Assembly (NCBI RefSeq): GCF_021026295.1
Contig: NZ_JAJNDA010000009.1
Span: 124,001-188,000, forward strand
DNA: 64,000 nucleotides
DNA from: Actinomycetospora soli
Lineage (GTDB): Bacteria; Actinomycetota; Actinomycetes; Mycobacteriales; Pseudonocardiaceae
Direction of reading: 5' to 3'
The notes beneath the pieces are model-generated. The model was not told where the DNA came from, made no database searches, and saw only the letters and a list, made by a program, of their open reading frames with translations. Both the position numbers and the translations under genes were made by a program. Below are positions 1 to 8,544 of this stretch, piece by piece. Every line of letters starts with the position of its first letter. Position 1 is the first letter of the stretch.

Positions 1-1
1 G

Positions 2-748
2 ACGGCGCTCGCGCGGGCCGGGGTCACGACGATCGCGGCGTTCGCGGCGATGCCGACCGCCGAGGTGACCGCCCTGCTGGGCTCCGCCGTCGGCTCGGCG
101 CTGCACCGGCTCGCCCGCGGGATCGACGACCGCGCGGTGACCGAGCGCGGCGAGGCCAAGCAGGTCAGCGCGGAGACGACGTTCGACACCGACCTGTCCG
201 ACGTCGCCGCGGTGCGCCGCGCCGTCGCCGACCTCGCGGCCTCGGCCCACCGGCGGCTCGTGGCCTCGCAGCGGGCGGCGCGCACGGTGACGGTGAAGGT
301 CCGCGGTGGGGACTTCGTGACCCACACCCGCTCCGAGACGTCCTCGGTCGCCTCGACCGACCTGCCGGCCCTCACGGGGGTGGCGCAGCGGCTCGCCGTC
401 GACGCGCTGCCCGACGCCGGTGTGCGGCTCGTCGGGGTCTCCTACGCCGGCCTGACGACCGCGGTGCAGGGCACGTTGTTCGAGACGGGGGACGAGGCAC
501 CCGTGGCGCCCGCACCCGACGTCGGGACGGAGCTGGAGGAGGACCCGGCTCCGACGCCGGAGCGGGGGTGGCGCACCGGGGACGACGCCGCGCACCCCGA
601 GCACGGGCACGGGTGGGTGCAGGGCGCCGGGCACGGCCGCGTCACGGTGCGGTTCGAGACGCGTTCGACCGGCCCGGGACGCGCGCGGACCTTCGCCGCG
701 GACGACCCGGAGCTCACGCGGGCCGATCCGCTGGTGTCGTTGACCTGA
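2..748 (+). CDS. dinB: DNA polymerase IV (Y-family), C-terminal part, cut by window start
   Basis: The reading frame is open from the first bases, so the start lies outside the window; an internal ATG at 50 is not the real start. What remains is the thumb and little-finger part: a helix-hairpin-helix-like stretch, ALARAGVTTIAAF, is followed by a little-finger domain with the recognisable RTVTVKVRGGDF strand. Y-family polymerases copy past DNA lesions without proofreading. The last 70 residues (acidic, proline-rich, then GWVQGAGHGRVTVRFETR) form the extra C-terminal tail common in actinobacterial DinB1-type proteins. The catalytic palm is not visible here. Confidence 0.88.
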   Translation, partial: TALARAGVTTIAAFAAMPTAEVTALLGSAVGSALHRLARGIDDRAVTERGEAKQVSAETTFDTDLSDVAAVRRAVADLAASAHRRLVASQRAARTVTVKVRGGDFVTHTRSETSSVASTDLPALTGVAQRLAVDALPDAGVRLVGVSYAGLTTAVQGTLFETGDEAPVAPAPDVGTELEEDPAPTPERGWRTGDDAAHPEHGHGWVQGAGHGRVTVRFETRSTGPGRARTFAADDPELTRADPLVSLT

Positions 749-753
749 CATCG

Positions 754-812
754 CGTGGCAGGAACGCGTCGTTGCTGCCACGCGGTGACAGCAACGACGC
801 TTTCCTGCCACG
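754..812. repeat. F1 palindrome between convergent dinB and ABC exporter genes
   Basis: Two 24-bp arms (754-777 and 789-812) are complementary at 23 of 24 positions around an 11-nt loop. The core is CAGCAACGACG followed by CTTTCCTGCCACG. The same element recurs at 30886-30940, and half of it lies inside a gene at 10831-10855. In this position it can act as a bidirectional transcription terminator. Confidence 0.85.
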
Positions 813-825
813 GGGCGGGGCGCCC

Positions 826-2559
826 TCAGAGCAGCAGTTGCGATCGCGCGAGCTCGGCGTAGAGCGGGCTGGCGTCGAGCAGCTCGGTGTGCGTGCCGGT
901 GGCGACCACCCGGCCGCCGTCGAGGACCACGATCTGGTCGCAGTCGACGACCGTGGAGAGCCGGTGCGCGACGATCAGCAGCGTCCGGTCGGCCGCGGCG
1001 GCGACGTCGATCGCCTCCTTGAGGGCCGCCTCGTTGCGGGCGTCGAGGCTCGCGGTGGGCTCGTCGAGCAGCATCAGCGACGGCTCGGCGAGCAGCGTGC
1101 GGGCGATGGCGAGGCGCTGGCGCTCGCCGCCCGAGAGCAGCACGCCGCCCTCGCCCACGGGCGCGTCCAGCCCGAGCGGGGACCGCGCGACGAGCCCGGA
1201 GAGGTTCACCGCCGCGAGGACCGCGAGCTGGTCGGTCTCGGGGGCGTCGGGGGCGGCGAGCACGAGGTTTCCCCGCAGCGTGCCGGCGAGTGCGGGGGAC
1301 TCCTGCTCGACGTAGCCCAGCCGCGCCCGCAGCGCGTCGCGGGGCCGGTCGCGCACGTCGACCCCGTCGACGAGGACGGCCCCCGCGGTGACGTCGTAGA
1401 ACCGCTCGACCAGGGCGAACACGGTCGACTTGCCGGCACCGGACGGGCCCACCAGCGCCGTGCGGGTGCCGCGCGGCACGGTGAACGACACCCCGCGCAG
1501 CACCGTGGTGCCGCCGGCGTAGCCGAAGTCGACGTCCCGCAGCTCCAGGGCCGGGGCGCTCGGGGCGGCGTCGGTGGCCGTCACGACGTCGCCCGCCGAC
1601 TCGGCGGGCAGCGCGGCCACCTCCTCGATCCGCGCGAGCGCACCGAGGCCGGTCTGCAGCTGCGTCCAGGCCTGGGTGAGCCGCGCGAACGGCAGGACGA
1701 GCAGGAAGAGGTAGAGCACGAAGGAGACCAGCTCGCCGACGGTGAGCTCGCCGGCCGCGACCCGGGCGCCCCCGATCCCGAGCACGGCGATGAACGAGCC
1801 CTGGGTCGCGATCGTCACGGCGGGCGAGACGAGGGCCTGCAGGCGGGCCGCGCGCACGCCCACCGCGTACGCGTCGGTGGCCGCGCCGACCACGCCCACC
1901 GCCTCGCGGTCGGTGGCACCGCTCGCGCGGATCGTGCGGACCGCTCCGAGCGCACGCTCCACGGCCGCGGTCATCTCGCCCACCCGCGCCTGGGAGAGCG
2001 TCGAGAGCGCCCGCAGCCGCCGCGACGCCGCCCCGATCACCACGACGCCCGCCGCCACCGCGAGCAGCGTGACCCCGAGCAGCGTGAGGTCGACCAGCGC
2101 CATGGCGACGGCCGCGCCGATCACGACCACCACCGAGCTGCCCAGCTCGAACAGGCCCGACGTGACCACGGCGCGCAGCAGCGTCGTGTCCGACCCGATG
2201 CGGGAGATGAGGTCGCCGGTGCGGCGCGCGTCGTACTCCGGCACCGACAGGCGCAGCACGCGGTCGACGAGCGTCCGGCGCGTCGACAGCACCAGACCCT
2301 CGGCGGTGCGCTGGAGCAGGAACGACTGCACGGCCCCGACGAGCGCGCCGCCGAGCAGGACCGCCACGAGGACGACCGCCGACCCCAGCACCGGGCCGGC
2401 GCCCTGGACCGCGGCGATCACCCGCCCGACCAGCAGCGGCTGGGCGAGCGAGGTCCCCGCCGTGACCAGCGAGAGCACGGCGACGACGAGCAGGGTGCCG
2501 CGGTGCGGCCGCAGGTAGGGCCACAGCCGCCGCAGCCCCGTGTCGGGCGCGGTCAGCAC
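826..2559 (-). CDS. ABC exporter, fused membrane and ATPase domains
   Basis: A 577-residue half-transporter of the MsbA/LmrA exporter type. An N-terminal six-helix membrane domain (about residues 15-300) is followed by an ATPase domain with Walker A GPSGAGKST (about 372), signature LSGGERQ (about 476), Walker B LMLLDEPTASLD and H-loop VAHRLST. It should work as a homodimer exporting drugs, lipids or peptides; the substrate cannot be read from the sequence. I chose the GTG at 2559, which overlaps the stop of the upstream hydrolase gene by 7 bp, because longer versions of the frame run through that gene. It is probably cotranscribed with the epoxide hydrolase. Confidence 0.88.
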   Translation of the reverse strand: MLTAPDTGLRRLWPYLRPHRGTLLVVAVLSLVTAGTSLAQPLLVGRVIAAVQGAGPVLGSAVVLVAVLLGGALVGAVQSFLLQRTAEGLVLSTRRTLVDRVLRLSVPEYDARRTGDLISRIGSDTTLLRAVVTSGLFELGSSVVVVIGAAVAMALVDLTLLGVTLLAVAAGVVVIGAASRRLRALSTLSQARVGEMTAAVERALGAVRTIRASGATDREAVGVVGAATDAYAVGVRAARLQALVSPAVTIATQGSFIAVLGIGGARVAAGELTVGELVSFVLYLFLLVLPFARLTQAWTQLQTGLGALARIEEVAALPAESAGDVVTATDAAPSAPALELRDVDFGYAGGTTVLRGVSFTVPRGTRTALVGPSGAGKSTVFALVERFYDVTAGAVLVDGVDVRDRPRDALRARLGYVEQESPALAGTLRGNLVLAAPDAPETDQLAVLAAVNLSGLVARSPLGLDAPVGEGGVLLSGGERQRLAIARTLLAEPSLMLLDEPTASLDARNEAALKEAIDVAAAADRTLLIVAHRLSTVVDCDQIVVLDGGRVVATGTHTELLDASPLYAELARSQLLL

Positions 2560-3737
2560 ACCACCCCGTCGAACGAGGCGCGGAGCTCGGACACGAACAC
2601 GTCGGGCACCTCGAGCGACGCGAAGTGGCCGCCGCGCTCCAGGACGCTCCAGCGCCGGACGTCGGTGTAGCGCGCCTCGACCCAGGACCGCGGCATCTTC
2701 GCCATCTCCGCGGGGAAGATCGAGATCGCGGCCGGGACGGTCACCTCGGAGCGGCGGTCGACCTGGGCGTTCTCCCAGTACATCCGGGCCGAGGACGCGC
2801 CGGAGGCGCCGAACCAGTACACGGCCACGTTGTCGAGCAGGCGCCGACGGGCCACGGAGGCGAGGCCCCCGTCGGTCCACACCCCGAACTTCTCCGCGAT
2901 CCACGCGAGCTGGCCGACCGGGGAGTCGACGAGCGCGTAGCCGAGGGTCTGCGGGCGGGTGCGCTGCTGGCCGGAGTAGCCGCTGCCGGTCTCCCGGAAC
3001 TCGCGGGCCTGGGCCAGCCACCGCTGCTCGAGCTCGGGGAGGTCCTCGGTCCGGGCGCCCTCCGGCCGGTCGGCGAGCGGCATCGTCGTGTGCAGCATGG
3101 CGACGCGGTCGGGGTGCCGGACCCCGAGCGCCGTCGTGATCATGGCGCCCCAGTCGCCACCCTGGGCGAGGAAGCGGGGGTAACCCAGACGCGACATGAG
3201 GACGGCCCACGCATCCGCGACGTGGTCGATGCCCCACCCCGTGACGGTCGGCTTGTCGGAGAACCCGAAGCCCGGCAACGAGGGCGCGACCACGTGGAAC
3301 GCCGGGCTCGCGGGGTCGTCGGGAGCCGTCAGCGGCCCCACGACGTCGAGGAACTCGACCACCGACCCGGGCCACCCGTGCGTGAGCAGAAGTGGCTGTG
3401 CGTCACGTCGTGGTGACTGTACGTGCAGGAAGTGGATGCCGAGCCCGTCGATCTCCGTCCGGTACTGGCCGAGCCCGTTCAGCTCGTCGGCCAGGGCGCC
3501 GATCTCGTGCTCCTCGAGCCACGTCCGGGCCAGCTCCGCCACGACCGTGGCGGGGATGCCCTGCGACCAGTCGGCCACCGGCTCCGGCTCGGCCAACCGT
3601 GCCCGGCGGAGGCGTTCGTGCAGGTCAGCGACCTGGTCGTCGGGGATGTCGAGCACGAACGGGGTGATCTCGTCGGGGGTCGTCGGTCGGGTCGACGACG
3701 GGTCGGCGGGGGTCGGCTCGGCGTCGGAGGGGGCCAT
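2553..3737 (-). CDS. epoxide hydrolase, alpha/beta hydrolase with EHN domain
   Basis: The 394-residue protein has the N-terminal epoxide-hydrolase EHN region (about 22-130), the oxyanion-hole motif HGWPGS (120-125) and the nucleophile elbow GGDWGA with Asp195. Asp as nucleophile is the mark of epoxide hydrolases, as opposed to the Ser of esterases. A C-terminal GGHFASLE carries the likely catalytic His. It should open epoxides to diols in the cytoplasm by a covalent ester intermediate. The first 20 residues (Pro/Asp/Thr-rich) look unconserved, so a start slightly further in is possible. It is the first gene of a two-gene unit with the ABC exporter. Confidence 0.88.
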   Translation of the reverse strand: MAPSDAEPTPADPSSTRPTTPDEITPFVLDIPDDQVADLHERLRRARLAEPEPVADWSQGIPATVVAELARTWLEEHEIGALADELNGLGQYRTEIDGLGIHFLHVQSPRRDAQPLLLTHGWPGSVVEFLDVVGPLTAPDDPASPAFHVVAPSLPGFGFSDKPTVTGWGIDHVADAWAVLMSRLGYPRFLAQGGDWGAMITTALGVRHPDRVAMLHTTMPLADRPEGARTEDLPELEQRWLAQAREFRETGSGYSGQQRTRPQTLGYALVDSPVGQLAWIAEKFGVWTDGGLASVARRRLLDNVAVYWFGASGASSARMYWENAQVDRRSEVTVPAAISIFPAEMAKMPRSWVEARYTDVRRWSVLERGGHFASLEVPDVFVSELRASFDGVVC

Positions 3738-3880
3738 GGGCGCGACGCTAACGGCCGAGGTCCGAACGCGCCGTGGGGAGGCATCCGTCCGGGTGTCACC
3801 CCGACACGCCGCCGGATGGAAGCTGTCCCCCGAAGGTGGCGTCTTCCGCCCACGCTGTCACACGGGCCGTCATCGTGGCG

Positions 3881-4153
3881 ATGAACGGAGCGGAGGTGAT
3901 CATCGTGCTGAACGAACGGCCCGCGGCACTGCTGGCGGCAGCGGCGGATCTGGACGAGTGCGACGGCTACGTGGTCCTGGTGTTCGACCCGGAGACCGGT
4001 GAGATGGACGCCCACGGCCCCTACGAGGGGGTCGCGGCGACACTCCGCGCCGAGGAACTGCGCAACAACTTCGACTCCGACGACCTGCGTGACGTCGTGG
4101 TGCGGGTGAGCAGGCTGCACCTGCCCGCGCCCATCCCGCAGCAGGCCTGGTGA
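3881..4153 (+). CDS. small conserved-looking acidic protein, function unknown
   Basis: An approximately 90-residue protein rich in Asp and Glu, with the run GYVVLVFDPETGEMDAHGPY followed by EGVAATLRAEELRNNFD. I do not recognise a family. The ATG at 3881 is given as start; GTG at 3905 is an alternative and has a better ribosome site (GGAGCGGAGG at 3887-3896). The frame continues upstream to 3773, but that part overlaps the likely promoter of the divergent hydrolase gene. It ends 30 bp before the benzoylformate decarboxylase gene and may be cotranscribed with it. The strong codon-position bias supports a real gene. Confidence 0.6.
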   Translation: MNGAEVIIVLNERPAALLAAAADLDECDGYVVLVFDPETGEMDAHGPYEGVAATLRAEELRNNFDSDDLRDVVVRVSRLHLPAPIPQQAW

Positions 4154-4183
4154 GTTCGTCCGCCGCAGGGTAGATCCTGCGGC

Positions 4184-5782
4184 GTGACGACAGTGCGCGC
4201 TGCCGCGCTCGAGCTGTTCCGGGCGCACGGCATGACGACGGTCTTCGGGAACCCGGGCTCGACCGAGCTCCCGATGCTCCAGGACTTCCCCGACGACTTC
4301 ACCTACGTCCTCGGGCTCCAGGAGGCCGTCGTCGTGGGGATGGCCGACGGGTACGCCCAGGCGACCGGTCGGCCGGCCCTGGTCAACCTGCACACCGCGC
4401 CCGGCGTCGGGAACGCGGTGGGCGCGCTGGTGAACGCGGCGGCGAACAGGACCCCGCTCGTGGTCACCGCGGGCCAGCAGGTGCGGCCGATGATGACGCT
4501 GGAGGCGATGCTCGCGAACCCGCGGGCCTCCGAGCTCCCGCGTCCCACCGTGAAGTACTCGGCGGAGCCGCCCCGGGCCCAGGACGTCGTCGCGACCCTG
4601 GCCCGGGCGATCCACCTCGCGACCACGCCGCCCACCGGCCCCGTGTTCGTGTCGATCCCGATGGACGACTGGGACGTCGAGCTCACCGGCGACGACCTCG
4701 AGGTGGCGCAGCGGGCGGCCCGACGCCGGGTCACGACGCCGCTCGCGCCCGCCGGTCTCGGCGCGATGGTCGCCGCGCTCGACGGCGCGTCGGCGCCCGC
4801 GCTGGTGGTCGGCGGCGAGATCGACTCCGGCGGCGGGTTCGACGACGCCGTGGCGCTGGCCGAACGGCTCGGCTGCGCGGTCTACGGGCCGCCCGCCGAC
4901 GGCCGCGTCGGCTTCCCCGAGACCCACCCGCAGTTCCGGGGCGCCCTGCCGATGGCGATCGCCCCGGTCGCGCAGACCCTCGCGGCGCACGACGTCGTGC
5001 TCGTCCTCGGCACGGCCGTCTTCCGCTACTACCCCTACGTTCCCGGCGGGTTCCTGCCCGAGGGCACGACGCTGCTGCACGTGACGTCCGACCCCGACGA
5101 GGCCGCCCGCGCGCCGATGGGCGACGCGCTCGTGGCCTCCCCGGTCGCGGTCGTGCGATCGCTGCTCGAGCGCGTCGCGTCGTCGTCGCGGGTGCCCGCG
5201 GGCTCGGCGCCCTCGGCGGCGCCCGCGCAGGCCTCGGCCGTCCCGGGCACGCTGACCGCCGAGGCGGTGTTCGACGTCGTCGGCGCCGTGTGGCCGCAGG
5301 ACGGCGTCGTCGTCGACGAGTCCCCGTCCAACCGGGGCGCCCTGCACGCGAGGCGCCCGGTCTCCCGGCCGTCCACGTCCTTCTTCACGACGTCGGGCGG
5401 GCTCGGCTTCGGGCTGCCCGCGGCGGTCGGCGTGGCGTTGGCCGACCGGTCCCGCCCCGTGCTCGCGGCGATCGGCGACGGGTCGATGCAGTACGCGATC
5501 CAGGCGCTGGGCTCCGCGGCGATGCTCGGTGTGCCGCTCACGGTGCTCGTCCTGGAGAACCGGGAGTACGCGATCCTCAAGTGGTTCGCCGCCCGGGAGA
5601 ACACCCCGAAGGCGCCCGGGCTGGACCTGCCGCCGGTGGACTTCGTGTCGTTGGCCGCGGGCTACGGCGTCCCGGCGGAGTCGGTGTCGACCGCCGGGGA
5701 CCTGCGCGCAGCCCTGGAGCGCGGGCGCGACTCCGACGGGCCGCGGTTGATCGCGGTGCCGGTCGGTCGGGCGGCCGGCTGA
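4184..5782 (+). CDS. mdlC: benzoylformate decarboxylase, ThDP-dependent
   Basis: The 532-residue enzyme belongs to the thiamine-diphosphate family. The N-terminal GNPGSTELPML closely matches the GNPGS...LP signature of benzoylformate decarboxylase, and GLQEAVVVGMADGYAQ carries the cofactor-activating Glu. HTAPGVGNAVGAL corresponds to the active-site His region. The C-terminal cofactor motif is GDGSMQYAIQAL...VLENREYAILKWF. It should convert phenylglyoxylate (benzoylformate) to benzaldehyde and CO2 in mandelate-type catabolism, but no mandelate dehydrogenase or benzaldehyde dehydrogenase lies next to it, so another 2-oxoacid is possible. Start is GTG. A strong terminator hairpin follows at 5789. 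Confidence 0.85.
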   Translation: MTTVRAAALELFRAHGMTTVFGNPGSTELPMLQDFPDDFTYVLGLQEAVVVGMADGYAQATGRPALVNLHTAPGVGNAVGALVNAAANRTPLVVTAGQQVRPMMTLEAMLANPRASELPRPTVKYSAEPPRAQDVVATLARAIHLATTPPTGPVFVSIPMDDWDVELTGDDLEVAQRAARRRVTTPLAPAGLGAMVAALDGASAPALVVGGEIDSGGGFDDAVALAERLGCAVYGPPADGRVGFPETHPQFRGALPMAIAPVAQTLAAHDVVLVLGTAVFRYYPYVPGGFLPEGTTLLHVTSDPDEAARAPMGDALVASPVAVVRSLLERVASSSRVPAGSAPSAAPAQASAVPGTLTAEAVFDVVGAVWPQDGVVVDESPSNRGALHARRPVSRPSTSFFTTSGGLGFGLPAAVGVALADRSRPVLAAIGDGSMQYAIQALGSAAMLGVPLTVLVLENREYAILKWFAARENTPKAPGLDLPPVDFVSLAAGYGVPAESVSTAGDLRAALERGRDSDGPRLIAVPVGRAAG

Positions 5783-5788
5783 GCACCA

Positions 5789-5815
5789 CCCGCGTGAGGG
5801 TTCCCCTCACGCGGG
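5789..5815 (+). terminator. hairpin terminator after benzoylformate decarboxylase
   Basis: CCCGCGTGAGGG and CCCTCACGCGGG form a perfect 12-bp stem around a 3-nt TTC loop, 6 bp after the stop codon. There is no T-run, as usual in GC-rich actinomycetes. Confidence 0.8.
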
Positions 5816-5830
5816 GACGGGTGGGCGCGC

Positions 5831-5861
5831 TTGACCTCAACTGTCGTCGAGGTCGCAGGCT
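5831..5861 (+). promoter_or_regulatory. MerR-family-type promoter with 19-bp spacer
   Basis: TTGACC (5831-5836) and CAGGCT (5856-5861) are separated by 19 bp. The region holds the inverted repeat GACCTC (5833-5838) / GAGGTC (5849-5854). An over-long spacer filled by a dyad is characteristic of promoters activated by MerR-family regulators such as SoxR or TipA. It stands 65 bp before the ABC exporter start. No merR gene is present in the window. Confidence 0.55.
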
Positions 5862-5925
5862 AGCGACCGTGCTCACCCGGGATCGAGATGCCCCGCCCCG
5901 GCACCTCCGCGTAGCGTCGCGGCAC

Positions 5926-6936
5926 GTGTCGACCCAGACGCAGCCCACCGGAATCCACGCCGGGCCGGCCGCCACTCCCGCCGTCGAGGTCGTCGACCTC
6001 GTGAAGCGCTACCCCAAGGCGAAGGTCAACGCCGTCGACGGCATCTCGTTCGCCGTCGCCCCCGGCGAGGTGTTCGGCCTCCTCGGTCCGAACGGCGCCG
6101 GCAAGACGACGACGATCGGCGTGCTCACCACCCGCGTCCGCAAGACCTCCGGCCACGCCGCCGTCACCGGCATCGACGTGGCCCGGGACCCGGTCGGTGC
6201 CCGCTCGGTGATCGGCGTCGTCCCGCAGCGCCCGAACCTCGACCGCAGCCTCGACGCCAAGGGCAATCTCGTCTGGCACGCGGCCTATCACGGCGTCCCA
6301 CGGCCCCGGCGCGGTCCGCTGGCCGACGAGCTGCTCGAGCGCATGGGCCTGAGCGACAAGGCCGACACCAACCCCGACGAGCTCTCCGGCGGCCAGGCGC
6401 AGCGGCTGATCATCGCCCGCGGCCTGATGCACGACCCCCGGGTGCTCTTCCTCGACGAGCCGTCCACCGGGCTCGACCCGCAGGCGCGGCTGTTCGTCCA
6501 CGACCGGGTCGCGGAGCTCGCCGCCAACGGCGTGACGATCGTGCTGACCACGCACGACATGGACGAGGCGGCCAAGCTCTCCGACCGGGTCGGGATCGTC
6601 GACCACGGCGAGCTGCTGAAGCTCGACACGCCCGCCAACCTCGTCGCGGGACTCTCCGGCTCCGCCACCGTCGACCTCGACGTCACGGGCCTCGACCCCG
6701 AGCAGCTGCGCCACCGGCTCGGCGCGGTCCGCGGCGTCGCGGGCGCCGAGGTCCTCGCGACGCCCGACGAGGGGCCCGCCCGCCTGCGCGTGCGCGTCGA
6801 GGGCGAGGCCGGTGCCGCCCTGCCCGGCCTGCTCGAGGAGGTCACGACGGCGGGTGGCCGGGTGTCCGACGTCGGGCTCGGCGAGCCCACGCTGGAGGAC
6901 GTCTTCATCGACCTGACCGGGAGGGGACTGCGGTGA
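5926..6936 (+). CDS. ABC exporter ATPase, drug-resistance (DrrA/ABC-2) type
   Basis: A 336-residue ATPase with Walker A GPNGAGKTT, signature LSGGQAQR, Walker B VLFLDEPSTGLDPQ and switch His in LTTHDMDEA. The C-terminal 90 residues form the accessory domain seen in DrrA-like proteins, ending TLEDVFIDLTGRGL. It energises the ABC-2 permease encoded directly downstream, with which it shares a GTGA overlap. I chose the GTG at 5926; longer versions of the frame run into the preceding gene and its terminator. The MerR-like promoter in front suggests induction by a drug or redox signal. Confidence 0.88.
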   Translation: MSTQTQPTGIHAGPAATPAVEVVDLVKRYPKAKVNAVDGISFAVAPGEVFGLLGPNGAGKTTTIGVLTTRVRKTSGHAAVTGIDVARDPVGARSVIGVVPQRPNLDRSLDAKGNLVWHAAYHGVPRPRRGPLADELLERMGLSDKADTNPDELSGGQAQRLIIARGLMHDPRVLFLDEPSTGLDPQARLFVHDRVAELAANGVTIVLTTHDMDEAAKLSDRVGIVDHGELLKLDTPANLVAGLSGSATVDLDVTGLDPEQLRHRLGAVRGVAGAEVLATPDEGPARLRVRVEGEAGAALPGLLEEVTTAGGRVSDVGLGEPTLEDVFIDLTGRGLR

Positions 6937-7739
6937 CCGCCGTGACTGAGACCGAGCCGTTCCGCCGGGTGTCGCCGGGGCGGGCGTTCCTCGGCGTGCT
7001 GGGCCGCGACGTCGCGGTCACGGGCAAGGAGCTCGGCAGCTTCATCTCGCAGGTGCTCGTCCAGCCGTTCTTCCTGCTGTTCGTGTTCGGCAAGGTGCTC
7101 TCCGAGCTCGGCTACATCGCGCCCGGGTACGCCCAGCTGCTGCTGCCGGGGCTGCTCGCGCTCAACGCCTTCCTCGTCGCGGTCCAGGCCGTCGCGCTGC
7201 CGCTGGTGATCGACTTCAGCTACACGAAGGAGATCGAGGACCGGCTGCTCGCGCCGCTGTCGACGCAGATGGTCGCCGTGGAGAAGATCGTGTTCGGTGC
7301 GCTGCGCGGGCTGATCGGGTCCCTGGTGATGATCCCGGTCGGCTACCTCGTGCTCGACGAGGTCAGCTGGGACCTCTCCGGCCTGCCGCTCTCGGCGCTG
7401 CTGCTCGTCCTCGGTGCCCTCGCGGGCGGCGCGTCCGGCCTCGTGATCGGCACGCTGGTCAGCCCGCGGCGGATCAACATCGTGTTCGCCGTGGTGATCA
7501 CGCCGCTGCTGTTCACCGGCTCGACGCAGTTCCCGTTCCTGCAGATCGGGTCGCTGCGCTGGTTCCAGGTGATCTGCGCGCTCAACCCGATCACGTACGT
7601 GGCGGAGGGGCTGCGCGGGGCGCTGACCCCGCAGATCCCGCACCTCCCGGCGTGGCTGTGCCTGGCGGCGCTGGTGTTCGCGTGCGTGCTGTTCGGGGCG
7701 ATCGGGATCCGGGGCTTCGTCCGGCGCGCGCTGGACTGA
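6933..7739 (+). CDS. ABC-2 type permease of the drug exporter
   Basis: The 268-residue membrane protein has about six hydrophobic segments in the ABC-2 arrangement, including LSALLLVLGALAGGASGLVIG and the C-terminal AALVFACVLFGAIGIRGF. The conserved region near FTGSTQFPF and NPITYVAEGLRG is typical of DrrB/NodJ-like permeases. Its GTG start overlaps the ATPase stop by 4 bp (GTGA), implying translational coupling. The pair should export a hydrophobic antibiotic, lipid or polysaccharide precursor; the substrate is unknown. Confidence 0.85.
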   Translation: MTAVTETEPFRRVSPGRAFLGVLGRDVAVTGKELGSFISQVLVQPFFLLFVFGKVLSELGYIAPGYAQLLLPGLLALNAFLVAVQAVALPLVIDFSYTKEIEDRLLAPLSTQMVAVEKIVFGALRGLIGSLVMIPVGYLVLDEVSWDLSGLPLSALLLVLGALAGGASGLVIGTLVSPRRINIVFAVVITPLLFTGSTQFPFLQIGSLRWFQVICALNPITYVAEGLRGALTPQIPHLPAWLCLAALVFACVLFGAIGIRGFVRRALD

Positions 7740-7750
7740 GCCCGCTCCGC

Positions 7751-7866
7751 GTGCCGGCAGTGCGTCACTGCCGGCACTGGACGCCGGATTCGCCGCACCG
7801 TCGTGGGCCCGCGCGACGGTGCGGCTCTCCTGGCACCGGGTGCAAGCAGTGACGCATTGCCGGCAC
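7751..7866. repeat. F2 palindrome cluster between convergent genes
   Basis: Three dyads are packed into 116 bp. GTGCCGGCAGTG / CACTGCCGGCAC (7751-7777) is a perfect 12-bp stem with a 3-nt loop. CCGCACCGTCG (7792-7802) pairs with CGACGGTGCGG (7816-7826). A degenerate copy of the first dyad, ending TTGCCGGCACC, lies at 7838-7866. The region separates the ABC-2 permease from the convergent WrbA-like gene and can terminate both. Confidence 0.8.
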
Positions 7867-7878
7867 CGGGAGGTGCTC

Positions 7879-8475
7879 TCAGTCCGAGAGCCGGCCCGCG
7901 ACCTGCGCGAGCCGCGTCCCCTGCACGCGCGCCGCGCCGAGCGCCTCGTCGTCGGGGGCCGCGGACTTCCGCGACACCCACGACGCGCCGTACGGGTTCC
8001 CCGACGACATCAGCGACGGGTCGGCGGCGTAGCCGAGGGGCATGATCAGCGTGCCCCAGTGGTAGAAGGTCATGTTCATCGCGACGGTGGTCGTCTCCAG
8101 GCCGCCGTGACCGGTCGAGGCCGAGGTGAACGAGGTCCCGACCTTGTTCGCGAGCTTGCCCTGCGCCCACAGCCCGCCGGTGGTGTCGAGGAACGACTTG
8201 AGCTGCTCGGCGGCGCCGCCGAAGCGCGTCGGGCTGCCGAGGGCGATCCCGTCGGCCCACTCGAGGTCGTCGAGCGAGGCGACGGTGTCGTAGGGGTTGT
8301 CGTCCACCCAGGCCTTCCAGCGGCGGTTGGCCTCGATCGCCTCGCGCGGCGCGCGCTCGGCCACCGGGCGGACGCGGACCTCCGCGCCCTCGCCGCGCGC
8401 CCCCTCGGCGAGCGCCTCGGCGAGGGCGGCCACGTTGCCGGTGGCGGAGTAGAAGACGACGGCGATGTTGGCCAC
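7879..8475 (-). CDS. wrbA: WrbA-like NAD(P)H:quinone oxidoreductase (flavodoxin fold)
   Basis: The 198-residue protein starts with the flavodoxin phosphate loop VVFYSATGNVAALAEA and has the WrbA-like motifs GSPTRFGG (FMN ring contact) and SFTSASTGHGGLETT. WrbA-type proteins bind FMN and reduce quinones by two electrons, limiting redox cycling. The GTG at 8475 is the natural start because the flavodoxin strand begins at once. It is divergent from the PucR gene, with 69 bp between the starts, so the two may share a control region. Confidence 0.88.
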   Translation of the reverse strand: MANIAVVFYSATGNVAALAEALAEGARGEGAEVRVRPVAERAPREAIEANRRWKAWVDDNPYDTVASLDDLEWADGIALGSPTRFGGAAEQLKSFLDTTGGLWAQGKLANKVGTSFTSASTGHGGLETTTVAMNMTFYHWGTLIMPLGYAADPSLMSSGNPYGASWVSRKSAAPDDEALGAARVQGTRLAQVAGRLSD

Positions 8476-8544
8476 GGGTCCTCCTGTCGACGGGGATGTC
8501 GTGATCACTCTCTCGCGCGCGCCCACGCGCGGCACACTGGACCG

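Noticed and set aside
568-2670. Long plus-strand frame (700 residues) antisense to the ABC exporter
   Set aside because: It mirrors the minus-strand exporter, has Arg/Gly-rich low-complexity translation and no domain. High GC keeps opposite frames open.
3773-3880. N-terminal extension of the small acidic protein
   Set aside because: The extra 36 residues are low-complexity and lie over the promoter of the divergent hydrolase gene; internal starts have better ribosome sites.
3479-5347. 622-residue minus-strand frame over benzoylformate decarboxylase
   Set aside because: Shadow of the thiamine-diphosphate enzyme; repetitive Arg/Gly/His composition and no motif.
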